A program made the translations under genes and the position numbers. From positions 48,039,749 to 48,103,748 of the forward strand of contig OY744533.1 in assembly GCA_963556195.1 (NCBI GenBank): a stretch of DNA of 64,000 bases. Direction: 5' to 3'. This document shows positions 10,675 to 18,802 of this stretch, in pieces (the first letter of the stretch is position 1; each line of letters opens with the position of its first letter). The notes below the pieces were generated by a model. The model did not search any database, was not told the origin of the DNA, and worked only from the letters and a program-made list of their open reading frames with translations. The DNA comes from Sepiola atlantica. Lineage: Eukaryota > Mollusca > Cephalopoda > Sepiida > Sepiolidae.

Positions 10675-11287
10675 TCAAACTGGACTCTCGTCTCCGCGAG
10701 AGAACACGAGATTTCACGGGATTACCTGGCGATATTAAGCCTAGGACGCCATCTTGCCGCTCTTTGGGCGGTCCAGCCCTGCAGAGCGCGCATCGAGACC
10801 GTTTGCCAGGTAATCCCATGTTTTCACAATTTATAACACACTCCCCCCTGATCTGATTATCACAGAAAGAGCAGGGAGGCCGTGTCCTTTTTCTTCCAGT
10901 GCTTCTTCGGGGAGGGGGATTCGGGGCCTCATCGTCATCCGTGCTGTCTTCCGTGGCAGGAAGGTCAGCGAACCTGAGGCTGCGCATCGCAGCATCACTG
11001 TCCGGGCTTTCATCAGCAGTAGGAGGGTCAGTACATTCAAGGCTATCACTCTCAGTGTCGCTGCGCGATGAAGCCGTCATGAACCAGAATGATGGTTCGC
11101 TGGTCACGGATTCAATGTCATTATCCTCGTTAAATGGCAGCTGCGTTTGGAATACCGATCTTAAGTCTTTAATGTGACGGGGTACTCCATCAACTCGCAC
11201 CGCCTGCGGGCTGATCACTTCAGTGACACGACCGGTTCCGTAACGAGTCGTGCACTGGCCTCGGGGTTTTTTTAACCCAAACGACAT
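10670..11287 (-). CDS. pol: C-terminal part of pol, out of frame (integrase tail plus acidic extension)
   Basis: This frame supplies the expected end of the integrase that the main pol frame lacks. GTGRVTEVISPQAVRVDG followed by PRHIKDLRSV is the usual short C-terminal fold of this integrase family. After it comes an acidic Ser/Asp/Glu/Pro-rich stretch (about residues 60-125), a basic Arg-rich patch and a Cys-containing segment (CSFCDNQ). The frame then runs through the polypurine tract and over 160 bp into the LTR before stopping. It overlaps the end of the main pol frame (11220-11287) in another phase, joined at a run of seven A's. Either a one-base error or mutation separates them, or the tail is made by frameshifting. 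Confidence 0.65.
   Translation of the reverse strand: MSFGLKKPRGQCTTRYGTGRVTEVISPQAVRVDGVPRHIKDLRSVFQTQLPFNEDNDIESVTSEPSFWFMTASSRSDTESDSLECTDPPTADESPDSDAAMRSLRFADLPATEDSTDDDEAPNPPPRRSTGRKRTRPPCSFCDNQIRGECVINCENMGLPGKRSRCALCRAGPPKERQDGVLGLISPGNPVKSRVLSRRRESSLI
10718..10817. promoter_or_regulatory. 13-bp inverted repeat in LTR U3
   Basis: GGGATTACCTGGC (10718-10730) and its exact reverse complement GCCAGGTAATCCC (10805-10817) flank a GC-rich segment upstream of the TATA box. The same pair is at 14830-14842 and 14917-14929. A paired binding site for a host transcription factor is plausible but inferred. Confidence 0.5.
10841..10849 (-). promoter_or_regulatory. polypurine tract (plus-strand primer site)
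   Basis: On the element's sense strand AGGGGGGAG directly abuts the 3' LTR, as expected for the polypurine tract that primes second-strand DNA synthesis. The C-terminal pol-frame extension reads straight through it. Confidence 0.85.
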
Positions 11288-13892
11288 CTCCTTTTTTCAT
11301 TTTCTCCTGTGGAGGTTCTGGTTCGGGCAGTAAGCTGCTCTCCAAACCTCTCGCCCTGACATGGTATGTATGTAGCGCATTAGCTGGCGCGGTGGAGGGT
11401 GAAGTATCGTCCTTAGGGGTGACGTTATACCAATAGACTGCTTCAGCCACCGTACACCCCTTCCGCGCTGCGATGGTCTTGATAGTCCTATGGTTGCGCT
11501 CAATAATTCCGTTCCCACTGGGCACATGGGCACACCGAAAACGCAGACGGACACCCCAGCCATCTACAAACTGTTTGAACGGTGCACTAACAAAAGCGGG
11601 GCCATTGTCAGTCAATATCTCAGAAGGAGGGCCACGCTCAAGGAACACACTTTCCAACTCATGGACAATGGCAGCCGTATCCTGCCGGCGAAGGGACCGC
11701 CACAATGCAAATCGGGACGGTCCGCAGTCAATAAGGGTCAAGAAATTCCCCCCGTTGTAGTGAGTTATGTCCATCGCAATCCTATCCCAGTTATACTTCA
11801 CACCGAGTGTGCCCTTCTTCCACCGGACAGGTGCTGGGTCGATCGATTGGCAGGTGTTGCAACTTCTCACAACAGATTTCACAGCCCTCCGTGATACAGA
11901 GGGGTCAACCAACCTGGCGAAGTAAAAGGTTCGGTTTACACCAGGGTGCCCGCTTTGGCAATGGACATCAGCGATACGCTCTGGGCTGAGTCTACGTCCC
12001 ACCGCAGCACAATTTACAGGTGCTGGTTCGTTCATTTCTTTCTGCAGGTCCAGCCAACGGCGAGGCACTCTGGTCAATCGATCCGCTCGATTCAAACAGG
12101 ACTGCACCAGTGTCACATCTATGACCAAGTTGTATTCATTGATGGTTTCGGTTAGGGTAGCAAGCCGCCTCCGGATTAACATTTCGGCCGATGCCTTCGT
12201 TGTCAGCCGTGCTTTTCCGTTCAAGGCATCGGTCATCCACCGATGCACACACGTGGAATCCGTAATAACGTGGAGGACGCTAGCCTGCCACTGAAGCGCT
12301 AGATTGACTCCTTTCAGTGTAGCATCGAGTTCAGCTAGGTTTATGTGCTTAGCGTCATTCTCTGGCCGGAGCCAGCAGGCATCTTCTACTATGCTTCCGT
12401 TGACTGCCAGAGCAACGCCAAGGGCAAGTGAGCTGGCGTCCACCCAAACTGTAAACTCACTCCCATCGACGCACCAGCTCCCTCGTACAGGGTCATCATT
12501 GGTCACTCTGGCCACAGCTTCCACCAGCATGCTTCGCAGGGAAGGATCACGCACCTCATCGTCCCATCCTGTTGACAAAGAAGTTGCCCGTCGCTTTATA
12601 GCCGCCACAGCCACTCGGAGCCACCCACACACAGGGAAGTGACCCACCAGTTTTCCACACACGGAAAACGTGCTCCGACGTGTGATGGTAGATGGGATTT
12701 CCGGGATTTCACCGCCCCTTCCCCATTGGAGGCCATCTGCACTTCCGCTCACCTGCAGCCCGAGCACTTTCGCCCCATCCTGCAGCCGCTCCGGTTCCTT
12801 GCACGACAACCCGAAGTGCTCAAAGTGTTCTTTGACCGCCTGGGCAGACAGCAGGCTCTCATTGACAAAAATGTCGTCTATATAAGACGATGTCGCCTGT
12901 TGCACAGCTTTATCCTGACGCCGGATCGCCCGCATGATCGCCGTCATGATGCCCGGGGCTACATTCAAGCCGAACCCCAGCCTGGTCAAGCAATAGCGAG
13001 TTCCTTTGATTACCACCGTCTGGAATGGCCACAGCGATTTCTCAACACGTATTTGTAGGTAAGCTCTTCGCAAGTCCAGTATGGCCGCTTCCGCACCCTG
13101 CCGTCGCCACTCTCGCAGTTTATGAGCACAAACGTCAGCCCCCGAAGTGTACGGGTCAACGTGTTCATTGAGTTCCCGGTAATCAAGAACAGGTCGAACT
13201 TTCTGCTTGTTCTCTTGTCTGATAGCCATCAGGGGAATTAGCCCCCGCGGGGGCCCGAGCTCATCCTCTGGGTATGGAATTAACCAGCCGTTATCCAGCC
13301 ACACTTGAAGTTCTGCCTCGTACTGCCCCCTAAGCCATGCAGGAGGAAGATACCCTGTCAGCCGATTCCGCAAAGACACTGGTGGCTGGTCGCCTGCCCA
13401 CTTCCAGGACGCTGTCCATGTGTTTGTGCCCTTGTCATATTCTGCGTGGAAATCGGGTTCGTCAAGAGTGATTGCTGCACACATTTGTTTGTCTGGTCGA
13501 GGGAATCTCACATCACCGACGCTGTTTACAGTAATTCCGCCTAGCTGTGTAATAGTGTCCATTCCAAGGAGAAGGTCATATCCGAGCAGCTCCCCATCGA
13601 CCACCAACACCGTCACAGCCACCGGGGGGCCATTGTCAATGCTGATATGAACAACACTGGATCCACAACACACTAATGAGCCTTTGCCGACAGTCAGGAC
13701 GGGGATCTGTCGTTTCTTCCATGTGGTGCAACATTCCTTTCGAAGGAGGGTTTGGGTACAGCCGGTGTCAACCAGCGCTGAACGTTTACACCCATCAACT
13801 TGAACTGTCACTGCAGGAAGCGCTTTGTTCAATGCCGCTTTGGGGAGGGTGCTAGCGCTGCGGCGTCCTCCCCGTGCCCGTTTCCTGGACAA
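11220..13892 (-). CDS. pol: Pol polyprotein: protease, reverse transcriptase, RNase H, integrase
   Basis: The 890-codon frame is open throughout. Visible active sites: protease ALVDTGC (Asp 42); RT with Asp 273 in ILDLRRAY and the YIDD box at 337-340; RNase H Asp 485, Glu 521 and Asp 545; integrase zinc site His 644, His 649, Cys 678, Cys 681; integrase catalytic Asp 708, Asp 762, Glu 798. All catalytic residues are present. The frame starts at a TTG and has no ATG near its beginning. It overlaps gag by 64 nt in the -1 phase, so it is presumably made as a Gag-Pol fusion by -1 frameshifting; a CCCAAAG candidate slip site is at 13838-13844. The end is shifted by a 7-A run near 11265-11271, giving an abnormal end (RPVHDSLRNRSCH) instead of the usual integrase tail. 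Confidence 0.93.
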   Translation of the reverse strand: MSRKRARGGRRSASTLPKAALNKALPAVTVQVDGCKRSALVDTGCTQTLLRKECCTTWKKRQIPVLTVGKGSLVCCGSSVVHISIDNGPPVAVTVLVVDGELLGYDLLLGMDTITQLGGITVNSVGDVRFPRPDKQMCAAITLDEPDFHAEYDKGTNTWTASWKWAGDQPPVSLRNRLTGYLPPAWLRGQYEAELQVWLDNGWLIPYPEDELGPPRGLIPLMAIRQENKQKVRPVLDYRELNEHVDPYTSGADVCAHKLREWRRQGAEAAILDLRRAYLQIRVEKSLWPFQTVVIKGTRYCLTRLGFGLNVAPGIMTAIMRAIRRQDKAVQQATSSYIDDIFVNESLLSAQAVKEHFEHFGLSCKEPERLQDGAKVLGLQVSGSADGLQWGRGGEIPEIPSTITRRSTFSVCGKLVGHFPVCGWLRVAVAAIKRRATSLSTGWDDEVRDPSLRSMLVEAVARVTNDDPVRGSWCVDGSEFTVWVDASSLALGVALAVNGSIVEDACWLRPENDAKHINLAELDATLKGVNLALQWQASVLHVITDSTCVHRWMTDALNGKARLTTKASAEMLIRRRLATLTETINEYNLVIDVTLVQSCLNRADRLTRVPRRWLDLQKEMNEPAPVNCAAVGRRLSPERIADVHCQSGHPGVNRTFYFARLVDPSVSRRAVKSVVRSCNTCQSIDPAPVRWKKGTLGVKYNWDRIAMDITHYNGGNFLTLIDCGPSRFALWRSLRRQDTAAIVHELESVFLERGPPSEILTDNGPAFVSAPFKQFVDGWGVRLRFRCAHVPSGNGIIERNHRTIKTIAARKGCTVAEAVYWYNVTPKDDTSPSTAPANALHTYHVRARGLESSLLPEPEPPQEKMKKGDVVWVKKTPRPVHDSLRNRSCH

Positions 13893-14563
13893 TTCCGTGC
13901 TATGTGACCTGGCTTATTGCATTGGTAACACCGTATTACTTTTCGTGCTCCATAATTTGGGGTGCTCCTTGTGCCGCCTCTGCAGTCTCTGGAGAAGTGG
14001 TTGGGGCCACCACATGTATAGCATCGTAGGCCCTCTGCTGGCGAGTCCAAGGTGTCAACCGCTGCAGAGATCAGTTCTCGATCGTCCTTCAAGATGTTTC
14101 GTGCTCTCGCCAACAACTCCACCAATTCAATCTCTGTGAGTCTCAATGATGCTCGCAGCAGTCGGCTTGCATCGTCCGGAAGTCCAGACAAAAAGGCGCA
14201 TGCCAATATGCGGTCACTCGCACCGCCGAAGGCAGCAGCAAGCTTTTTCAAGTCGGCCATGTAGACGTCCACTGTCTCCCCCGGCCCAAGCCGGCGTTCG
14301 GAAAATTGCCTCCAGGCAACAAAAGGATCTGCACCAAATGCCCCGTGCAGCGCCTGTGCAATCTGCTCCATGGTCGCATCATTACTGAGCTGCTGGTACA
14401 CGGCGTAAGCCCCCTTAGTGAGTCTCAATGGGATGACCATAGCTGGGTCTTTAATTTTGCACAACCGGCAAACACGCTCGGCCTTCTCCAGCCATTCGAC
14501 CACCGATGGACCAGCAGGAGAGCCGTCGAATTCCGGAATCAATCTGATGTCGAATTTTTCTAT
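13829..14563 (-). CDS. gag: Gag with two CCHC zinc knuckles; no ATG start
   Basis: Structural Gag that would form the particle and bind RNA. It has an N-terminal capsid-like helical region with FDGSPAGPSVVEWLEKAE and LRLTKGAYAVYQQLS. Near the C-terminus are two knuckles of C-x2-C-x4-H-x4-C form, CYTCGGPNHFSRDC and CYQCNKPGHIARNC. The frame is open upstream past 14563 into the 5' LTR as far as a TAA at 14627-14629, but has no ATG before the capsid region. The codon at 14561-14563 is ATA (in VIEKFDIRLIPEFDG), where I would expect initiation, so I place the nominal start there. Non-AUG initiation, loss of the start, or a start in a spliced leader are the alternatives. Confidence 0.85.
   Translation of the reverse strand: MEKFDIRLIPEFDGSPAGPSVVEWLEKAERVCRLCKIKDPAMVIPLRLTKGAYAVYQQLSNDATMEQIAQALHGAFGADPFVAWRQFSERRLGPGETVDVYMADLKKLAAAFGGASDRILACAFLSGLPDDASRLLRASLRLTEIELVELLARARNILKDDRELISAAVDTLDSPAEGLRCYTCGGPNHFSRDCRGGTRSTPNYGARKVIRCYQCNKPGHIARNCPGNGHGEDAAALAPSPKRH
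13838..13844 (-). promoter_or_regulatory. candidate -1 ribosomal frameshift site CCCAAAG
   Basis: In the gag frame the bases read C CCA AAG, an X-XXY-YYZ heptamer. It lies within the gag/pol overlap, six bases before the gag stop (13829-13831). Slipping back one base gives CCC AAA and joins gag exactly to the pol frame. G as the last base is weaker than usual for eukaryotic -1 sites, so this is a candidate only. Confidence 0.5.
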
Positions 14564-14581
14564 AACAATGCCGAAATAGCT

Positions 14582-14952
14582 TGTAGCTGAAAAAATTAAT
14601 CTTCCACCTCTTCTTTCTCTACTTCGTTATCTTCTTCTTTCTCTTCTTCTTCCTCTCTCTCTTCTTCTTTCTCTTCTTCTTCTTTCTCTTCTTCTTCTTC
14701 TTCTTTCTCTTCTTCTTTCCACGTCGTCCCTCGTAGACTACGCTCTCAGCCTTCTCCCGTCTTGCCTCCAGCGACCCGTTTTTATATCAAACTGGACTCT
14801 CGTCTCCGCGAGAGAACACGAGATTTCACGGGATTACCTGGCGATATTAAGCCTAGGACGCCATCTTGCCGCTCTTTGGGCGGTCCAACCCTGCAGAGCG
14901 CGCATCGAGACCGTTTGCCAGGTAATCCCATGTTTTCACAATTTATAACACA
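14582..14952 (-). repeat. 5' LTR of the LTR retrotransposon
   Basis: Same 371-bp sequence as 10470-10840, carrying the active-position TATA box at 14779-14786. The 40 bases just inside it on the sense strand (14581 down to about 14540) begin AGCTATTTCGGC and contain no TGG-type sequence matching a tRNA 3' end. Confidence 0.97.
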
Positions 14953-14957
14953 GTAGG
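14953..14957. repeat. target-site duplication GTAGG, right copy
   Basis: Matches 10465-10469 exactly and is followed by AGCACTAAG, the continuation of the interrupted LINE. Confidence 0.9.
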
Positions 14958-15500
14958 AGCACTAAGAATAGTCCCAAAGAATCTGGAGAAACGACTGGGA
15001 GAAATTGGAATTCAAGGGAACAATGAGATCATACAAACGACGGCAATGATCAAAACAGCTGAATTCTTAAGGAACATCCTTGATTGCGGAAACCAACCCG
15101 CATAAGCTACGAATGGTAACCAGTGACATGGAAGTACAAGAAGAAAACAAAGTCACAGGAAAAACATCACCGCATGAACAGAAACTACAAGAAACATCAT
15201 AAGCCCTCCCCCCCCCCAAAAAAAAATGGCGCCGACCAAGGCTGACACCACACAAAATATTTGTAGAGCGTTAAGGAGGATGAGAAGACCGAGGAGAGAC
15301 AGTACAAACCAGACCTCCACTGGAAGAATGCAGAGAATGTTGGGACCTCGGTTTGGGGTGGTTATTGAAAAAAGAGGTGGAGAGTACTGGAGAATCTGGG
15401 GAGGCTTGTTGTCATTCAGACTCAAGGGAACACCACCGGTTGTTGTCGGTGAGCAATCACTGACGATAACTTGTGTTATAACTCCTAGTGAATACACATA
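14958..15500 (+). mobile_element. R4/Dong-like LINE, copy C, 3' part
   Basis: Continues copy C right after the LTR element: 'AGCACTAAGAATAGTCCCAA' corresponds to copy A 7518-7540. It runs through the end of the coding region and the 3' UTR to 'TAACTCCTAGTGAATACACA'. An internal deletion near 15345 removes about 100 bp of UTR relative to copy B. A short (GAT)n then (TAA)n tail follows to 15601. Confidence 0.78.
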
Positions 15501-15541
15501 ATAATGGTAATGATGATGATGATGATGATGATGATGATAGA

Positions 15542-15602
<61 letters not shown>
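15500..15602. repeat. (GAT)n-(TAA)n array between LINE copies C and D
   Basis: GAT units at 15508-15537 are followed by about 20 TAA units to 15601. It forms the junction between two LINE copies. Confidence 0.95.
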
Positions 15603-16822
15603 GAAAAATAAACATCTAAATACAATAGAAGAGTAAGGGTTATTCTTAAATCGCACCTCTACATACAAAATACAATATATGCTATCAATGCCAGAGCTGT
15701 GCCCTATCATTCGATATATTGCTAATATACTTTACTGGAATGTAGATGAACTAAAATGTTTGGACACCAAAACACAGAAAATGCTTACAATTTATGCAGA
15801 TTTTGCAAGGAAAGAAGATACAAATCGATTGTATCTACCTAGAAAAGAAAGTGGTCGAGGTTTACTTTGTGTTGAAGATGTCGTGAATATAAAAGAAGGT
15901 TGTCTATATAAATATATTTCTGAAAGTAATGAGATTCTCTTTGTGAAGGTAAAAGAAAGGAAATACTAAGAAGTGGGGTGAAAAGGTATCAAATATGTCA
16001 AGAGAGTGTTAACATTATTTGGAAAAGAACTACATAGTGTGTTATTTAAGAATACTGCATTTAGAGATAATGACAGCTGGAATTGGTTCGCCAGAGGTGA
16101 TCTTCAAAGATCTACTAAGAGCACCTTAATCGAAGCCCAGGACCAAGCCACTCGCGCTAGGTCCATCAAACATTACATTGACAAAGCTGCAGAATCACTG
16201 ATGTGCCGATTGTGTAATAAAAGGGAAGAAACCTGAGCGCACATTGTATCTGAATGGCCTATGCTAACACAACATCAATATAAAAAACGGAGACACGACA
16301 AAGTCGCTCAGGTACTACACTGAATTATATGCAAACTTTATGAGTTGGGGATAATGAGAAGTGGTATCAGCATAGGCCAGAAGAGATACAGGAGAACGAC
16401 AATGTTAAACTTCTTTGGGGCATGCGCATATAAATTGATAAGGTTCTTGAACATTCCAAACCCGACTTAATCTTTCTAAACAAAAACAAAAGAACTTGCT
16501 TCGATACCAGAGTGCGGGAGAAAGAACACGAAATAATAAATAAATATTATGATTTAAAATGAGAATTAGTTAGACTATGGAAAAGTAAAGAAGTCAAGGT
16601 GATTCCCATTGTAGTTGGAACGCTTGGAACCATGACAAAAACCACCATAAATGGCTTACACATATTAACGAGACAATTTATTTTCCAATTCTGCAAAAGA
16701 CTTGCCTGTTAGGAACGGCGAAATTGTTAAGGTACAACTTGAATGTCCACCGTGAAGGAGATTGACTTGATGTTCAAAAAGAAATATCCAACTAAAACAT
16801 CCGAAAGTTAAGACTACTATGA
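15602..16822 (+). mobile_element. R4-type LINE, copy D (different, more diverged subfamily)
   Basis: It covers the same protein region as copies A and C but with clearly different sequence. Frame 15679-15969 has VDELKCLDTKTQKMLTIYA and RLYLPRKESGRGLL, matching the thumb region after the RT. Frame 16006-16236 ends in the zinc knuckle CRLCNKREET. Near 16455-16640 are a weakened RLE (KPDLIFLNKNKRTC) and a VIPIVVGTLGT tail. There are several stops and frameshifts, and it ends at (TAA)n like the others. It is an independent insertion into the same microsatellite by a related family. Confidence 0.7.
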
Positions 16823-16850
16823 AATAATAATAATAATAATAATAATAATG

Positions 16851-16905
<55 letters not shown>
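16822..16905. repeat. (TAA)n array between LINE copies D and E
   Basis: About 27 TAA units with one TGA interruption. Confidence 0.95.
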
Positions 16906-16907
<2 letters not shown>

Positions 16908-17097
16908 GTAAGCGGCTGCTGCGATACCGCAAATTCATTTGAAATGGTTATCGAAAAGAGGTGGAGAATACCGGAAACCTGGGGAGGCTTGTTGTCACTA
17001 AGACTCGAGGGAACACCACCGGTAATTATCAGTTAGCAATCATTGACGATGACTTGTGTGATGACCCCCTAGTGATTATGATAGTCATAATAATAAT
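16905..17097 (+). mobile_element. R4/Dong-like LINE, copy E (3' UTR only)
   Basis: It matches copy B 8851-9020: 'GGCTGCTGCGATACCGCAAA', 'GTTATCGAAAAGAGGTGGAG', 'GGGAGGCTTGTTGTCAC' and an end near 'CCCCTAGTGATTATGATAGT' before TAA units. Severe 5' truncation leaves only the UTR. Confidence 0.75.
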
Positions 17098-17215
17098 AAC
17101 AAAATAATAATAATAATAATAATAAGAAGAAGAAGAAGAAGAATGGTAAGCAGCTGCTGCGAAAGAGCAAAGTGATGTTCAATGGTTATCGAAAAGAGAG
17201 TACTGGAAAATGAAT
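17098..17215 (+). mobile_element. (TAA)n-(GAA)n and LINE copy F (short 3' UTR remnant)
   Basis: TAA units then GAA units to about 17143 are followed by about 70 bp matching copy E ('GGTAAGCAGCTGCTGCGA', 'GGTTATCGAAAAGAG'), after which similarity ends. This is the last member of the array. Confidence 0.65.
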
Positions 17216-17980
17216 TGTTCCAAAATCAAATTATATCGTCTCGTCGACTAAAACAGTACAATTTTAAATATATGCATTCCAAAAAGTGACGTTCGTTTTA
17301 TTGATTTGAAGAATATTTAGCTGACAATTATTTATATAGTAAGAAGATAGAGAATTTTTTTGTTTTAAAAATAATTGAATTGCTACAATTTAAAATACGA
17401 AAAAAAAGAAACATATTTGTCTTATTTATGTAAAAAAAATATTTAGCTGACAACGACAATTATTTTTACGAAAGAAGAAATAGTAATTTTTTTCCTTAAT
17501 AGTATTGACCCTGACATACATTATTATATCAAACAGAATATCAGTATTATTTACAATAGAACATGATAAAGAAAGCACCATGGAATTTCCACGGGGTGTG
17601 ATTAATAATAATAACATAGATATATCTATGTGCGTACATGTGTGTGTACAGATGATTGCGTCTTACTTGATATACCAACCAAAACGATGTGTGTAGAGTC
17701 ACATTCTCTCTTGTGTCGAAGTTTATTTAATGCAGCGCTGAGTGTCAAAGAATACGCCATACTTATACAAATATACCTTGAACTAATTAAAACAAATAAG
17801 GATAGATATTTTCGACAGGTCATCTGAAAATGTCGCCGGTTTGAATTGTCACGTTTCTTTATAGATTTCCTGTCACATCCATTCTAAATAGGGAGCCGGT
17901 CGATACCAAGACGTATGCAAAATGTGGCTTCCAGGACTCATTGAAATCGCGTGGATGTTGCTTTTATTTAAATGGATTAA
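17216..17980. other. AT-rich anonymous stretch
   Basis: No supported gene. Frames of about 63 codons on both strands between 17426 and 17827 overlap each other in opposite phases and carry no motif. Confidence 0.5.
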
Positions 17981-17984
17981 TGCC

Positions 17985-18412
17985 TTACTTATACATGATG
18001 TACTCGATATAAAATACAAAACCTTCGAAAAGTCGGTGGACCCCCCGGACGAAAAAAAAATCCTAGTTTAGGGAAGTAGAAAACTGAGTAGTGAAGCTGA
18101 CTGGAGAATCGTTCTGTTCGTTAAAAATTACGTCAGACTGAGAAGAACGTACATAAGTAATACTGATTTTTTTTTTCTGTACTTATATTGCATTTAATTA
18201 CTCCATATCGATACAAAACTTTCGAAAGGTTGGTGGAGCTTTTTCTGCGAGCCGACAGCCAAGTCAGTTTTGCAGCAGAGGTTGCACATTCAGGACTAAA
18301 ACAAACTCTTCAGTGAAGCTGACGGTAGCATCGTTCTGCTAGTCAACGGCGACTTCAAACTGGGAAGAAAGAAAATCTAATCTTGATTTTATTTTTGGTA
18401 CTGCGGTTGCAT
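17985..18412. repeat. two-unit tandem duplication, about 215 bp each
   Basis: Units start near 17990 and 18200. Matching blocks appear in the same order in both: 'ATACAAAAC.TTCGAAA.GT.GGTGGA', 'AGTGAAGCTGAC', 'ATCGTTCTG', 'CTG.GAAGAA' and 'TGATTTTATTTTT...TTGCATTT'. Divergence is moderate. The second unit ends shortly before the inverted repeat at 18492. No coding signal was seen. Confidence 0.6.
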
Positions 18413-18802
18413 TTCTTCTTATAACCTGACTATTATCCACTTAATATACATTCTGGTTAAAAGTGGGCGACCATTGTGATAAACTTTTGGGCATGAATAA
18501 CCTCTCTTTCAGATAAAAAAATGTTACCAAAGTTAGCCTCACGGGAAGGGGTCAACGGGCGTCATTTTTAAAGATTGCCGCCGATTCTAGCCTTCCCTCT
18601 CTCAACTCAATTTCTGTAAATTCATCTTCAAAAATACCAAATGTAGTAATGTGAAATTAGATGAAACCAACAGTTTTCATAAAGTTAAATAAAATTATAA
18701 CTTCTTATGTCTTATGTTTGTCTCTTTTGATGTATTACTGCAGGAGCTTAATATTCTGTTATATTCTAATTTCAGGTTGGCCAAAGTGAAGTACCGATAA
18801 TT

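Larger units (their letters stand above)
10470..10840 (-). repeat. 3' LTR of the LTR retrotransposon
   Basis: The 371-bp repeat starts TGTAGCTG and ends ATAACACA on the plus strand, so in sense it begins TGTGTTAT and ends CAGCTACA. It contains a TATA box, a 13-bp inverted repeat in U3 and a long purine-rich (GAA/GAGAAA) R-U5 segment at about 10500-10610. It matches 14582-14952 with one difference seen. Confidence 0.97.
10470..14952 (-). mobile_element. young, nearly complete Ty3/gypsy-type LTR retrotransposon
   Basis: The 4,483-bp element is inserted in LINE copy C and transcribed from right to left. It has 371-bp LTRs with TG...CA ends, a 5-bp GTAGG target duplication, a polypurine tract, gag with two CCHC knuckles, and pol in the order protease, RT, RNase H, integrase. 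I see one difference between the LTRs (G at 10758-10760 in GTCCAGCC versus A in GTCCAACC near 14872), so insertion was very recent. It is much more GC-rich than its surroundings. Domain order supports Ty3/gypsy; I cannot assign the lineage. Possible defects are no ATG for gag, no canonical tRNA primer site and a frameshift late in pol. Confidence 0.93.

Noticed and set aside
11473..13058. Several plus-strand frames of 95-139 codons inside the LTR element
   Set aside because: Antisense shadows of the pol frame in GC-rich DNA; no motifs, while the minus strand carries every catalytic residue.
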